Origin: Epulopiscium sp. Nele67-Bin004
GTDB lineage: Bacteria > Bacillota_A > Clostridia > Lachnospirales > Cellulosilyticaceae
NCBI GenBank assembly: GCA_002007315.1
Contig: LNZQ01000186.1
Coordinates: 1 to 31,547 of the forward strand
Direction of reading: 5' to 3'
Length of the DNA stretch: 31,547 nt
Part shown: positions 6,782-16,326 of the stretch, in pieces
Position numbering within the stretch: position 1 is the stretch's first letter
How the letters are laid out: every line of letters begins with the position of its first letter
Made by a program: the position numbers and the translations under genes
The notes under the pieces: generated by a model
Database searches by the model: none
The model's input: the letters and a program-made list of their open reading frames with translations, nothing else
What the model was told of the DNA's origin: nothing

Positions 6782-8461
6782 TTATTCACCGAATTGAGAT
6801 AATTTATCCCACACATCAGAAGTTTCTAAACCAAGCTTCCAACCCGCATACCCTGCAAGGTCATATTTATCAATGATTTCAAGCCTCAACTCGATTGCCC
6901 AAGCGTCCTCAAGCCAAATTTTATAAAGTTTGTCAGATGCATTAAATTCAGCGTAATTTAACTTAGTTTCTGGGTCATATACAACTTGTGCCCCTGCGGA
7001 ACTAATTCTTGAATTCGCCTCATACATACTAACAGCAACTGTTTCTAAACCGTCCTCAGTTTCTGCCCAAACCCTATTATAAAATGGTATACCCATTACA
7101 AGTTTGTCGCTTGGCACTTCCTGCAAGTTTAACAGTATGCCTTCTTCAACCCACGGTATAGCCGCAACTGGCCCTGCTTCATCAGAACCAGACCAATGTT
7201 GGTCATACGCCATAACTATAAAATAATCAACAACTTCACCTATTTTGTCACGCTGATAATGTGCAGACCACGCCGACGGAATATAAATATCAACAGACAC
7301 TGTTAGCCCTAGCGCCCCTAGTTGCGGATAAAGTTCCCTCATAAACTGTACCCATTCATCTGAAAAATCTTCTGCAACATTTTCAATATCAATATTTATG
7401 CCATCAACCCCATATGTCGTAGCATATGTAATAAGATTATCTATAAGATTTTGTCGTTTTTCTGTACTTGTCAAAATTTCTCTAGTCCATTGCCACTCAA
7501 CAAAATTATGGCTTATAAGTGGCCAAACTTGTAGCCCCAAAGCATGTGCTTGTTGAACATAGCTTGTACTACCCCTATTTGTTAAATTTCCTTGGTCATC
7601 TGCAAACTCAAACCATGTTGGAGATATAACATTTGCATAACCAATATTTTTGTATCTTGTTGCACTAAGGTCATGCACTGGCTCAGACACCATTTGATCC
7701 CACACAAGTTTAACTTTGTCATTTAGTGGCTTGCTAACTGGATAAGGTTCATAAACTTTTGCAGTTTGAACTTCAGTTTTGCCTGTAAACGTCACATCAT
7801 CAACATCAACATAACCAATCATTCCATTTTCATTTCTAACACGATAATATCCATCAACTTCTTCACCATACACTTCGATCACGCTATCTGTTGCCAATGT
7901 ATCTACTATAGACTGCTTTTTATCAGGGTGTGTTCTAATAACAACATTTTTGCCTGTCACTTTTGCAAGTTGTTTCGACGTTTGTAAATCAGTTGCAACA
8001 ACGAGGCGTTCATCTTCACCAAGTTCAAAGCTTATAGGGTAGTTTGCTTCTAGGTATGACTCTGGAATGTATGCAGTTTCATTTCGTTCAAATATAGCAA
8101 AGTCAAGCACATGTTCCTCACCATTTATCGTATAATATGCATCTCCAATATTCATTCTTATTACTTGTGCCGCATTTGTTATCGTTAATATATCTTCCAC
8201 ACTATCATAAAATATAGCATCGTCAATATATAGCGAGGCAAATTCATTTGACACGTATATAACATCATCTTTTATAATAACTGGCTCAATCATACTAATT
8301 CGTGTGTCTTCATAAGTCATATTTTGTTGCCCGCTAACAAATTCGCTAAAATACGTCATAGGGTCTATAAACGTAGTTGACGGTCGTTCTTGCAAATATA
8401 CTCTACCTGCTGCGATACTTACTACGGGTATCGCTATTCCAAGAAATATTTTTTTTATCAT
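6782..8461 (-). CDS. Secreted or anchored GH18 cell-wall/cortex hydrolase with SH3b domain
   Basis: The start is the ATG at 8461 (TGGAGGAC 5 nt upstream), giving 559 residues. Order of parts: hydrophobic signal-anchor (2-20); a beta-rich copper-amine-oxidase-N-like stalk (about 60-160); an SH3b wall-binding domain (about 175-230, around VIRTHPDKKQS and GYYRVRN); and a C-terminal GH18 barrel. The GH18 signature is DGINIDIE at 353-360 with the acid E360; the second aspartate of DxxDxDxE is N356, as often seen in YaaH/SleL/YvbX-like bacterial members. Such enzymes cut N-acetylglucosaminyl bonds of peptidoglycan, including cortex fragments in germination. The position before cwlD supports a spore-wall role, though vegetative wall turnover is possible. 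Confidence 0.83.
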   Translation of the reverse strand: MIKKIFLGIAIPVVSIAAGRVYLQERPSTTFIDPMTYFSEFVSGQQNMTYEDTRISMIEPVIIKDDVIYVSNEFASLYIDDAIFYDSVEDILTITNAAQVIRMNIGDAYYTINGEEHVLDFAIFERNETAYIPESYLEANYPISFELGEDERLVVATDLQTSKQLAKVTGKNVVIRTHPDKKQSIVDTLATDSVIEVYGEEVDGYYRVRNENGMIGYVDVDDVTFTGKTEVQTAKVYEPYPVSKPLNDKVKLVWDQMVSEPVHDLSATRYKNIGYANVISPTWFEFADDQGNLTNRGSTSYVQQAHALGLQVWPLISHNFVEWQWTREILTSTEKRQNLIDNLITYATTYGVDGINIDIENVAEDFSDEWVQFMRELYPQLGALGLTVSVDIYIPSAWSAHYQRDKIGEVVDYFIVMAYDQHWSGSDEAGPVAAIPWVEEGILLNLQEVPSDKLVMGIPFYNRVWAETEDGLETVAVSMYEANSRISSAGAQVVYDPETKLNYAEFNASDKLYKIWLEDAWAIELRLEIIDKYDLAGYAGWKLGLETSDVWDKLSQFGE

Positions 8462-8497
8462 GTTGTCCTCCATCTTAAAATTAAATTTTGCTACTAT

Positions 8498-8503
8498 ATT
8501 ATA
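8498..8503 (-). promoter_or_regulatory. Candidate extended -10 element of the GH18 gene
   Basis: On the minus strand TGCTATAAT is an extended -10 with the hexamer at 8498-8503, 36 nt upstream of the ATG. The -35 region is poor. Confidence 0.35.
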
Positions 8504-8528
8504 GCATACATATACCTTATTTATCCAC

Positions 8529-8560
8529 AAAAAAAAGATTGCAATAAAGCTATTGCAACC
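8529..8560 (-). terminator. Terminator of addA
   Basis: The perfect palindrome TTGCAATA/TATTGCAA (8539-8546 and 8551-8558) with a 4-nt loop is followed on the minus strand by eight T (8529-8536). It starts just after the addA stop. Confidence 0.85.
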
Positions 8561-8570
8561 TACTAAAATT

Positions 8571-11500
8571 TTATACCATTATCCATTCATCTATACTATA
8601 TAAATATATCCATTTTTGAGCAACGCTTTTGCCCATAATATCTCCCAGTGCCTCGCCATACAAATCAACTTGTACTTTATAACGCTCTGCAATATTGTTA
8701 ATACTTTGTTGTTTGTTGCTAATATCTACATAATCACTTTTGTAATCAATCAAAACTATTTCATTGTTTTCAATAAAACATGCATCAACTATACCTTGGA
8801 TCAATACTTTTTCGCCTGTACAGTTTGCATCAACTCTTTTAGAGTCCAGAGTATAAACAAAAGGTTGCTCTTTAAACTTTTGCTGTGCTTGTCGCATTCT
8901 GTTTATAACGTCCGAATTTGCAAATGATACCATTTTAGAAATGTCAATTACTTCTATAGATTTATCTACAATTTGCTCGTTAGCTATTAACCTTTGTATC
9001 TCAGATTTAATATCGCCTGCTGTTGTAATATTTATATAATCCAAATGTTCAAATACACCATGAATAATCGTTCCCCTAACTGCCCCTTGTGGCGTGTCAT
9101 CTAACGCAAATTTAGGAACGTATGGAATAATTTCTTTTTCTGGCATCAACTCATTTTTAAGTTTAGTAACCGACACTTTTTGTGGCAACCCAACTGCACA
9201 TTGGTGCACATACATATAGTTTAGTTTGTCATATATTTCTTTTTTATGGTCGCCATATTGTGTCGTTATATTTATACCAAGTAAGTCATCAACTTTGTTA
9301 TTAATTTGTGGCTGAGCTTTGTCAGCCTTATTTAAGTCTGCTTTTGTCATATACGTTATATTTTTTATACCTGATAGGACTAACCAATCCAAATAATTAT
9401 TTGATTTTCTCACCAACCCAGCATCAATATTCATTTCATTATTATACAAATCAACTATAGCTTTAAAATTTTCGTTGTTTTTAACTTGCCCTGTTATATA
9501 AAGTTTTTCTCTTGCACGTGTTAACGCAACGTATAAAACTCGCATTTCCTCCGAAATATTTTCGTTTTTTATCGCTCGTTTTATCGCCATATACGGTATA
9601 GTTTCGTACTCGATATACGTTTCTGTATCTCTATACTTTGACCCAAAGCCTAGCCTGCTATGAACTAAAGTTGTTTTCGTCGTATCTTTTTGATTAAACT
9701 GCTTGTTTGCATGACTCAAAAAAACAACTGGAAATTCAAGCCCCTTACTTTTGTGTATAGTCATTTTTTTTATAACATTTTCTTTGTTAGCAACAACTTT
9801 AGCTTGATTAATTTGTTCTTCAGATTCATACACTTTTTGCAAGTAAGTTACGAAATTAAATAGCCCTGATTTACTATTTTCTTCATATCTAAGAGCCTCT
9901 TTTTTTAGCAATCTAAGATTAGCTTGTTTTGTTTCACCACCATCAAGCATTCCAACATAACGATAATATCCTGTTTGTTTATAAATTCTGCTTATTAATT
10001 CTTCAACTGTTGTAGTTTTGCTTAGTTCCCTAAAATATTCAAGCTCATGTTTAAAATTCAATAGTTTCTCATCTTGGTGTTGCTCAACATAGCAAACAAA
10101 CGCCTCATAAAAAGGACAGTTGCTTTTGATATGTCTAATTTTAGCCAAATCTTCATATGTCAAATTGACGATTGGCGACCGCAACACAGACAATAGAGGT
10201 ATATCTTGCAGAGGGTTATCTATAATTTTTATATAGTTAAACATCAGTTCAACTTCTGCTGCATCAAAAAACGAATCCCCTCCCTCCAAATGAGAATCAA
10301 GCCCAACATTTGATAACGCTTCAGCAAACAAATTAGCATTGCTTTTTGCTCTAAGCAAAATAACTATATCTTTAGCTTGAACTTCTCTATAATCATCATT
10401 TTCTTTATCATATACCATTTTTGGATTTGCTTTGCCGTCAACAATTAGTTTGATTTTTTGTGCAACCATTTTTGCCTCAAGCTCTATCGCTAAAAAATCT
10501 TCATCCTCTTCACTCTCAGCTGTCTGTGTATTGGTTTCTATCACAATAACTTCTGGCTCTGTTGCAACCATGCTGTCAGCAACATTATACTCATATTTGT
10601 TGCCCTCTTTAAGCGTTGCATCTTCATCATATTCCAAATCCCCAACTTGCTCACTCATGAGTTTTTGAAATATTTGGTTGCAGTAATCCAGAACAACTTT
10701 TTTACTTCTAAAATTTTCAGACAAATTTATACATATGTCGTTTTCACTATCATCTTTTGGATAAGTTGTATACTTGTTTGAAAAAATTTGTGGGTTTGCA
10801 AGTCTAAATCTATATATACTTTGCTTCATATCACCCACCATAAATCTAGGGGTTCCACTTGCCTCGGCAATTGCAGACAATATCGTTTCTTGAACATCGT
10901 TCACATCTTGATACTCGTCAATATAAATTTCATCATAAAAAGTTGATAGCTCTTTCGCAATTTGCGTATAGTTACCATCGCTATCCACCAACAATTTAAG
11001 CATCATATGTTCCAAATCAGCATAATCAAGCAACCCTCGTTCTTTTTTTGCCTCGCTATATTTTTGTTCAAACGTACGCATTAAATTAACTATTTCCGCA
11101 AACAATTCGCCTATTTTAATAGTATACTTTTCAAGTTCATTTGCCTCAGCAAACATATCTTCAGTTTCAGCTTGTGTTTCTAATAGTTTTTTTACTTGTT
11201 TTCGTATGTCCTGAACTTGTTCTCGTAAAGATTTACTAGATTGTTTGTCTTGTGGTAATTTATTTTTTGGCCATGTCCCCATTTCTTCTACCCATCGTAT
11301 TTCACTTTCGATAGTATCTACATAGTTTGACGGACCGTCTGGCAAACGACAAATAACTAACGCTCGTTCAAGCCAAGATATTGCCTCCGAAACAACATCT
11401 TCCTGCGTTAAAATTTTTTTCCAGTCTAAATCATCACAAGGGTTTAGCAATTTATTAACTTGCTCATCAAGCCATTTGTTTGGATTTGGCAAACTTCTAG

Positions 11501-12068
11501 TAAAAGTATAAATATCACGCACAATTAGTGCCAGTGCATCCATACCCCTTACGCTCCCATAAGTATCAGCAAGTCTAAAAAAACTTTGCGTCCCTTGTTC
11601 AAATGCTTCTTCGATAACTTCTTCTATAATGTCATTTTGCATAATTTTAAGTTCAATGTCTTGTCCAATTCGCATGTTCGGGTCTATATCAAGCTCATTA
11701 AAATACTGCTTAATAGTTTTTTGACAAAATGAATGTATCGTCGAAATTGAGGATTTTGGTAACAAACTAATTTGCTTTTCTAAATAACTATAGTGCTCTA
11801 GTGTTTTTCCGTTATCTTGAATTTCTCCAAGCTCCTCATTAAGTTTATGCTCAATACGTTCTTTCATCTCTTGTGCTGCCAAATTTGTAAACGTAACTAT
11901 TAAAAACTTGTCAACTGATACGCCCGCATCATTAGCTGAACCAACAATTTTTTTAACTACACGTTCACTTAAAACGGCAGTCTTTCCCGAACCTGCCGCC
12001 GCCGAAACTAAAATATTTTTATCTCTTGTATCAATCGCCTTTTGTTGTGCTGTCGTCCAATCCGCCAC
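8571..12068 (-). CDS. addA: ATP-dependent helicase/nuclease subunit A (AddA)
   Basis: AddA is the UvrD-like helicase and nuclease subunit of AddAB, which resects double-strand breaks to a Chi-like site and loads RecA. The chosen start is the GTG at 12068, spaced correctly from AAGGGAG and beginning MADWTTAQQKAI as in the family; the GTG at 12077 abuts the ribosome site. The product has 1165 residues. Walker A is AAAGSGKT (K29). Superfamily I motifs include YIDEYQDVN, VGDMKQSIYRFR, NLSENFRS, TIHKSKGLEFPVVF and VLYVALTRAREKLY. The C-terminal RecB-type nuclease has LIDYKSDYV (D1108, K1110) and a downstream ERYKVQ. The start overlaps the addB end by 38 nt, so translation is probably coupled. It ends at a clear terminator. 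Confidence 0.97.
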   Translation of the reverse strand: MADWTTAQQKAIDTRDKNILVSAAAGSGKTAVLSERVVKKIVGSANDAGVSVDKFLIVTFTNLAAQEMKERIEHKLNEELGEIQDNGKTLEHYSYLEKQISLLPKSSISTIHSFCQKTIKQYFNELDIDPNMRIGQDIELKIMQNDIIEEVIEEAFEQGTQSFFRLADTYGSVRGMDALALIVRDIYTFTRSLPNPNKWLDEQVNKLLNPCDDLDWKKILTQEDVVSEAISWLERALVICRLPDGPSNYVDTIESEIRWVEEMGTWPKNKLPQDKQSSKSLREQVQDIRKQVKKLLETQAETEDMFAEANELEKYTIKIGELFAEIVNLMRTFEQKYSEAKKERGLLDYADLEHMMLKLLVDSDGNYTQIAKELSTFYDEIYIDEYQDVNDVQETILSAIAEASGTPRFMVGDMKQSIYRFRLANPQIFSNKYTTYPKDDSENDICINLSENFRSKKVVLDYCNQIFQKLMSEQVGDLEYDEDATLKEGNKYEYNVADSMVATEPEVIVIETNTQTAESEEDEDFLAIELEAKMVAQKIKLIVDGKANPKMVYDKENDDYREVQAKDIVILLRAKSNANLFAEALSNVGLDSHLEGGDSFFDAAEVELMFNYIKIIDNPLQDIPLLSVLRSPIVNLTYEDLAKIRHIKSNCPFYEAFVCYVEQHQDEKLLNFKHELEYFRELSKTTTVEELISRIYKQTGYYRYVGMLDGGETKQANLRLLKKEALRYEENSKSGLFNFVTYLQKVYESEEQINQAKVVANKENVIKKMTIHKSKGLEFPVVFLSHANKQFNQKDTTKTTLVHSRLGFGSKYRDTETYIEYETIPYMAIKRAIKNENISEEMRVLYVALTRAREKLYITGQVKNNENFKAIVDLYNNEMNIDAGLVRKSNNYLDWLVLSGIKNITYMTKADLNKADKAQPQINNKVDDLLGINITTQYGDHKKEIYDKLNYMYVHQCAVGLPQKVSVTKLKNELMPEKEIIPYVPKFALDDTPQGAVRGTIIHGVFEHLDYINITTAGDIKSEIQRLIANEQIVDKSIEVIDISKMVSFANSDVINRMRQAQQKFKEQPFVYTLDSKRVDANCTGEKVLIQGIVDACFIENNEIVLIDYKSDYVDISNKQQSINNIAERYKVQVDLYGEALGDIMGKSVAQKWIYLYSIDEWIMV

Positions 12069-15000
12069 TGTCGCCACTCCCTTTCTTAAAACTATTTATA
12101 ACTCCTTCTTTACCAATTGCCGTGCATATATCAAAGTTATTGTCTGGCAAATTTTCATCAAACTTGCAAATACCATGATATTTACAATAGTCGCAACCTG
12201 TTTGCTTACCCAATTTATAAGGTGTTGCACTTATTTTGCCGTCCAAAATATCTTTGCCAAGCCCACTAACTATATTATACACGTGTTGGCGTAAATCAAC
12301 AAATTGCTGCTCATCAGCAATAACAGACTTCGAATGAAAACCTTTTGTAGTTTTCGTTACAGGTATAACATTACCTTTTAAATCTTTTTCTAAAGCTGTT
12401 GCAATATTTTCATCTTCAAGTGTTAATCCTGACATTTTAAACTGTTTATACTTACTATCTTGCGAAACTTCCTTATTATCGCTTGCATCAACTTTTACAT
12501 ATTTTGCATCTAATTTAAAGTAATACACCCCTGCCTCTTGGGTATTTTTATTTGATTTTAAATATGCATCTAAATACAACAATAGTTGTAGCTGTAGCCC
12601 ATAGTAAATTTCTACTAAGTCAAAATCTTTTTGTCCAGTTTTATAATCCAAAATTTTAATGTATTGTGTACCATTTTGGGTATAAATATCAACCCTATCA
12701 ATCGTCCCTTGTAGTTTAATTATACTGCCATCGTCTAGCTGTACTTGAATATCTGGCATACCATTATATCCAAATTTATACTCATATTGGTTAGGTTCAA
12801 ACTCACCTTTTTTAAGTTGATAAGTTAGGGCGTCAATCGCTCGTAATGCCATTTTTTCTATACGCTCAACTGTATATTTAAGCTGACCTGTCTGCATGTT
12901 TTTTCTGTTATACTTTGCAACCACAGCTGTTACCACATCATGTACTATTTTTCTCTGTTGCACTTTGTCAACATCAACCCAGGTTACACCTTGTAGTTCA
13001 AGCTCTTTAGGATATTGCTCCAAAATAGCATGAAATATCGTTCCAATATCAGCACTATCCCATTTAAATAGTTTTCGTTCACTTGCTTTTAAACCGTATT
13101 CAATAAAGTAGCTACAAGGACATTTTCTAAATCGCTCAAGCTTAGACACCGTAGTAATTGCATTGTTATTATAAAGTTGTGCAACAAGTTGGCTATCTAA
13201 ATATTGTTGTTGATTTGTATAAAATAGTTGTCGTAAAATTACATCTGTATCTATATAATTTTCCTTATACCAACTTAATGCATCTCTTATATCATTTTCC
13301 ATAGGTTGTCCCATCAAAACTTCTTGCCTAACTGCCTCGCCAACGACCCCTAGTGTAGCTTGAGAGTGATAAATACTATCAACAAAGTTTTTAACAAACG
13401 GCGGTTGTATCTCAAACAAACGATTAACTTTGTTAAACAAAATAGATGCTCGCTTTGTATCGCCTTCGTCATCGCTCATAATATAGCTCATATATAATAA
13501 ATGCGTTGCTCTATTAATCGCTGTATAAATTTCAAGGTCGCTACCATATAAGTGATTGTGTATAAACGTATCATACATATTTTCCATATCTTTTGTTTGA
13601 CAAATATCTTGTATCGAAAATCTATCCATTTCCGAAAACAATCCACCATTATTACTATTTGATGGCAACATTCCTTCGTTTACACCTAATATAAAAATTG
13701 CTTTTTTCATAGGTATACGTGTTCTCTCAACTTCGCCAACCAAAATTTCATCTTGTGACGCTGGAATTATACCCATTTTTTGATAGCTAAAGCTAGTGCT
13801 CAAAATATTTTTAAATGTTGACACCGAAACTTCCTCGTCACCCAAAATATGAACCAAACTTTCTAACACTTTCATAACTTGCTCCCAAATTTGTGAGTTT
13901 TCAAGTTCCAAGCTTAGGTTTTGATGTGATTTATGGTATTCTACAATACTTTGTACTTTCTCAAAAATAAAATGTTCTTCCAAAAATTTATATACTAAAG
14001 ATACCAATTTTGAAATGTGCACTCTACCTCTAGTATTTTTTTCTTTATTAATGGCGTCCTCAAACTTAGTCAGTATACCATCGATTATCTCTCTAGTGTT
14101 ATTTAAACGCTTAAAATCCCAACTTTGGTCACCATATTGCCATATGTCTTTCCACTGCTTTTTACGTCTAATCCCTTGGGCGATAACATAATTTTCTAAA
14201 TAATCTATATCATCAATATTTAACATTCCTGTTTTTAGTAGCGACATCATAGAGTTGTAGCTCCAACTAGTTGCAATAACATCTAATAAATTTATTACCA
14301 TCTGCACAAGTGGATTTGTGTGTATGTTTCTTTTTGTATCTAAAAAATATGGTATATCATATTCGGCAAACGTACTACTAATATAACTTCTATATACCGA
14401 GATATCTCCAACCAAAATAACTATATCACGATATCTATAATTTTCATCTCGCACTAATTGTTTTATTTGACAAGCCACCGTTTCAACTTCTGCCATTAAG
14501 CTTGAATATGCATACAACTTTACGCTATCACCATTTTTTGGCTGCTTAACTTGAAAAGTGTTAAAATAGTTTGCTTGTAAATATTTCAAATCAGTTGCTT
14601 TATCCCCTTTTGGAGTGTCCATAAAGTGTATTTTAACTTCATCGTCACTTTTTTCAAGTGAATTTTGGATAATACGCAACATTTTAATACTATTATAAAA
14701 AATATTACTTTCCTTTATAATGTCAGTTTGGGCATATTGTTTATCCATCGGCAAAGTAATAACAAGTTGATCAGCTTGTACATATAATTCTTGCAAAACT
14801 TCAAGTTGCATCGCAGTAAAAGTATAAAATCCATCAACTAAAATTAATGCTCCATCGTATGCTTTTGTTTTAATCAACATATTTTTTAATACTTGCATAC
14901 TACTTTCAACAGTTAAAAACTTGTTTTCAATATAATCATAAAACCATTTATAAATTTGTTTTATATCTTCAAGTTTGTTGTTTAATATAGTTGATGAAGT

Positions 15001-15417
15001 ATTAGAAATTTTATCTAGTTCATCTATGCCGATACCTTGTCCTTCACAAGTTGCAAGAAGTTTATTAACTTCATCAATAAATCCATCTTTCTCTTGTGAT
15101 TTTTTAAAATATATTAATTTACTTTTGTTAGCTTCTATAACCCTTTTTAATATCATGACTCTTTCTAAGTCATCTATTATAGGGGTATCCTCTACATTTA
15201 CTAATGCTCGTTGTATAAGATTTCTAAAACTTAAAACTTCCACGCTAAATAATCCTGGTTGTAATACCATTGCCAAATCTTTTTGCACTTCTAAGTTAAA
15301 TTGTTCTGGCACTAACATTATAATTTTTTTATAAGGATTTTCTTGCAAAGTCTTTCTAATTTTTTGGTAGCACATAGTAGTTTTTCCACTACCCACTTGA
15401 CCAATCAGTATATCCAT
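12031..15417 (-). CDS. addB: ATP-dependent helicase/deoxyribonuclease subunit B (AddB)
   Basis: AddB is the partner of AddA; it holds the second nuclease and, in Bacillus, the Chi-recognition part. The product has 1128 residues from the ATG at 15417 (AAGGAGATGGGG upstream). Walker A is GQVGSGKTT (K12). The C-terminal nuclease shows ILDYKTGQKDF and YYGLQLQLLLYL. Four cysteines that would bind the AddB-type [4Fe-4S] cluster are present: C766 (RKCPC) and C1075, C1078 and C1084 (TGCDYCKYHGIC). The last 40 or so residues are glycine/serine-rich and overlap the addA start. Only about 24 nt separate the start from the terminator of the upstream 140-residue gene, so addBA has no visible promoter of its own. 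Confidence 0.97.
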   Translation of the reverse strand: MDILIGQVGSGKTTMCYQKIRKTLQENPYKKIIMLVPEQFNLEVQKDLAMVLQPGLFSVEVLSFRNLIQRALVNVEDTPIIDDLERVMILKRVIEANKSKLIYFKKSQEKDGFIDEVNKLLATCEGQGIGIDELDKISNTSSTILNNKLEDIKQIYKWFYDYIENKFLTVESSMQVLKNMLIKTKAYDGALILVDGFYTFTAMQLEVLQELYVQADQLVITLPMDKQYAQTDIIKESNIFYNSIKMLRIIQNSLEKSDDEVKIHFMDTPKGDKATDLKYLQANYFNTFQVKQPKNGDSVKLYAYSSLMAEVETVACQIKQLVRDENYRYRDIVILVGDISVYRSYISSTFAEYDIPYFLDTKRNIHTNPLVQMVINLLDVIATSWSYNSMMSLLKTGMLNIDDIDYLENYVIAQGIRRKKQWKDIWQYGDQSWDFKRLNNTREIIDGILTKFEDAINKEKNTRGRVHISKLVSLVYKFLEEHFIFEKVQSIVEYHKSHQNLSLELENSQIWEQVMKVLESLVHILGDEEVSVSTFKNILSTSFSYQKMGIIPASQDEILVGEVERTRIPMKKAIFILGVNEGMLPSNSNNGGLFSEMDRFSIQDICQTKDMENMYDTFIHNHLYGSDLEIYTAINRATHLLYMSYIMSDDEGDTKRASILFNKVNRLFEIQPPFVKNFVDSIYHSQATLGVVGEAVRQEVLMGQPMENDIRDALSWYKENYIDTDVILRQLFYTNQQQYLDSQLVAQLYNNNAITTVSKLERFRKCPCSYFIEYGLKASERKLFKWDSADIGTIFHAILEQYPKELELQGVTWVDVDKVQQRKIVHDVVTAVVAKYNRKNMQTGQLKYTVERIEKMALRAIDALTYQLKKGEFEPNQYEYKFGYNGMPDIQVQLDDGSIIKLQGTIDRVDIYTQNGTQYIKILDYKTGQKDFDLVEIYYGLQLQLLLYLDAYLKSNKNTQEAGVYYFKLDAKYVKVDASDNKEVSQDSKYKQFKMSGLTLEDENIATALEKDLKGNVIPVTKTTKGFHSKSVIADEQQFVDLRQHVYNIVSGLGKDILDGKISATPYKLGKQTGCDYCKYHGICKFDENLPDNNFDICTAIGKEGVINSFKKGSGDSGGLDDSTTKGD

Positions 15418-15440
15418 ATTTCCCCATCTCCTTTACTTAT

Positions 15441-15475
15441 AAAAAAGACCACTTAGCTTTACGCTAAATGGTCTT
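15441..15475 (-). terminator. Terminator between the 140-residue gene and addB
   Basis: The stem 15445-15457 with 15463-15475 (13 positions, one mismatch) has a 5-nt loop and six T on the minus strand. It includes part of the upstream gene's stop codon and ends just before the addB ribosome site. Confidence 0.85.
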
Positions 15476-15896
15476 ACTTATTGATTAAACTATAAACTTC
15501 TTCTTTAACTAGGCTTACTTCTTTTGGGCTAATGTATGGATATACACTTTCAGCACCATCAAGCATAACTAAAGCTTCCTCTATGTATGGAATGCTCTCT
15601 GTTGGTGGTTGACCAACTCTAATGCTTAGTAAAGCAAGTTTTAAGAAAAATTTAACTTTTTGTTCAATATATGTTTCATATGCACCATGCATATATTTGT
15701 CATATCTAAACATTTTTTCTTGATAAATGTCATGCAATATCGTGTAAATACGTTGAGTGTCTTTTTCCTCATCTAATTGATTTGCGATATATAACTTTGA
15801 TGACCATGCAACAGGCATATCTACAACATATTTCGGCACAGGTTTCCCTAATTCTAATAATTCTCTTATCATTTCATTCATTAATTCTAGTGTCAT
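15474..15896 (-). CDS. Hypothetical helical protein upstream of addBA
   Basis: This 140-residue soluble protein starts at an ATG 9 nt after GGGGGGAG. I do not recognise the family. It looks almost wholly alpha-helical, with no membrane segment, signal or cysteines, and has short recurring helices around KFFLKLALLSIRVGQ and SIPYIEEALVML that suggest a TPR-like or four-helix fold; this is inference from pattern only. It has a perfect sigma-A promoter and its own terminator, and is followed by addB-addA on the same strand. Strong transcription suggests a housekeeping or abundant product. A link to recombination rests only on its position. Confidence 0.8.
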   Translation of the reverse strand: MTLELMNEMIRELLELGKPVPKYVVDMPVAWSSKLYIANQLDEEKDTQRIYTILHDIYQEKMFRYDKYMHGAYETYIEQKVKFFLKLALLSIRVGQPPTESIPYIEEALVMLDGAESVYPYISPKEVSLVKEEVYSLINK

Positions 15897-15930
15897 TTCG
15901 ACTCTCCCCCCTATGGATTGTATTATATAA

Positions 15931-15959
15931 ATTATATAAAATTACAGCACTTTTGTCAA
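15931..15959 (-). promoter_or_regulatory. Perfect-consensus sigma-A promoter of the 140-residue gene
   Basis: TTGACA (15954-15959), a 17-nt spacer and TATAAT (15931-15936) on the minus strand, 35 nt upstream of the ATG. A second TATAAT follows at 15922-15927. Confidence 0.85.
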
Positions 15960-16270
15960 GCGTATACATTAAATATATATATACTATTTTTGGTTTAACT
16001 GTATAAAATATACTCTCTTACTATTTTTATGGCATATCTATACCATAATTATATTATATTATTCCTAACAGCAACATTTTGACACTAAATTCAAAAAACT
16101 TTTTAATATATATTTTATACTATAATAGTCATTTTTATCTATTTCCTGTCATATTCACTAAATTTAGTTTTATTCAAATTGCACAAGCTGTTAACATACT
16201 TTTAAATATACTCTAAAAAATTTTACGCATATTTTACATAGTTTTTACAAACTTAATACATTTATGATAG
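15960..16270. other. AT-rich intergenic stretch, no gene seen
   Basis: About 310 bases, around four fifths A+T, between the consensus promoter on the left and a terminator on the right. I see no open frame with a ribosome site, no tRNA and no long repeat; only scattered AT-rich short palindromes. Confidence 0.6.
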
Positions 16271-16307
16271 AAAAATAAAAATAGCTAAGTTTTTTCACTT
16301 AGCTATT
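16271..16307 (-). terminator. Terminator of the 295-residue gene
   Basis: The 11-bp stem aatagctaagt/acttagctatt (16280-16290 with 16297-16307) has a 6-nt loop. The minus-strand tail is T-rich (TTTTATTTTT). Confidence 0.8.
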
Positions 16308-16326
16308 GTAATAAAATATTATTATA

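Noticed and set aside
10432..12294. Ser/Ala/Val-rich plus-strand frames over addA and addB
   Set aside because: Antisense shadows of intact genes with all helicase and nuclease motifs.
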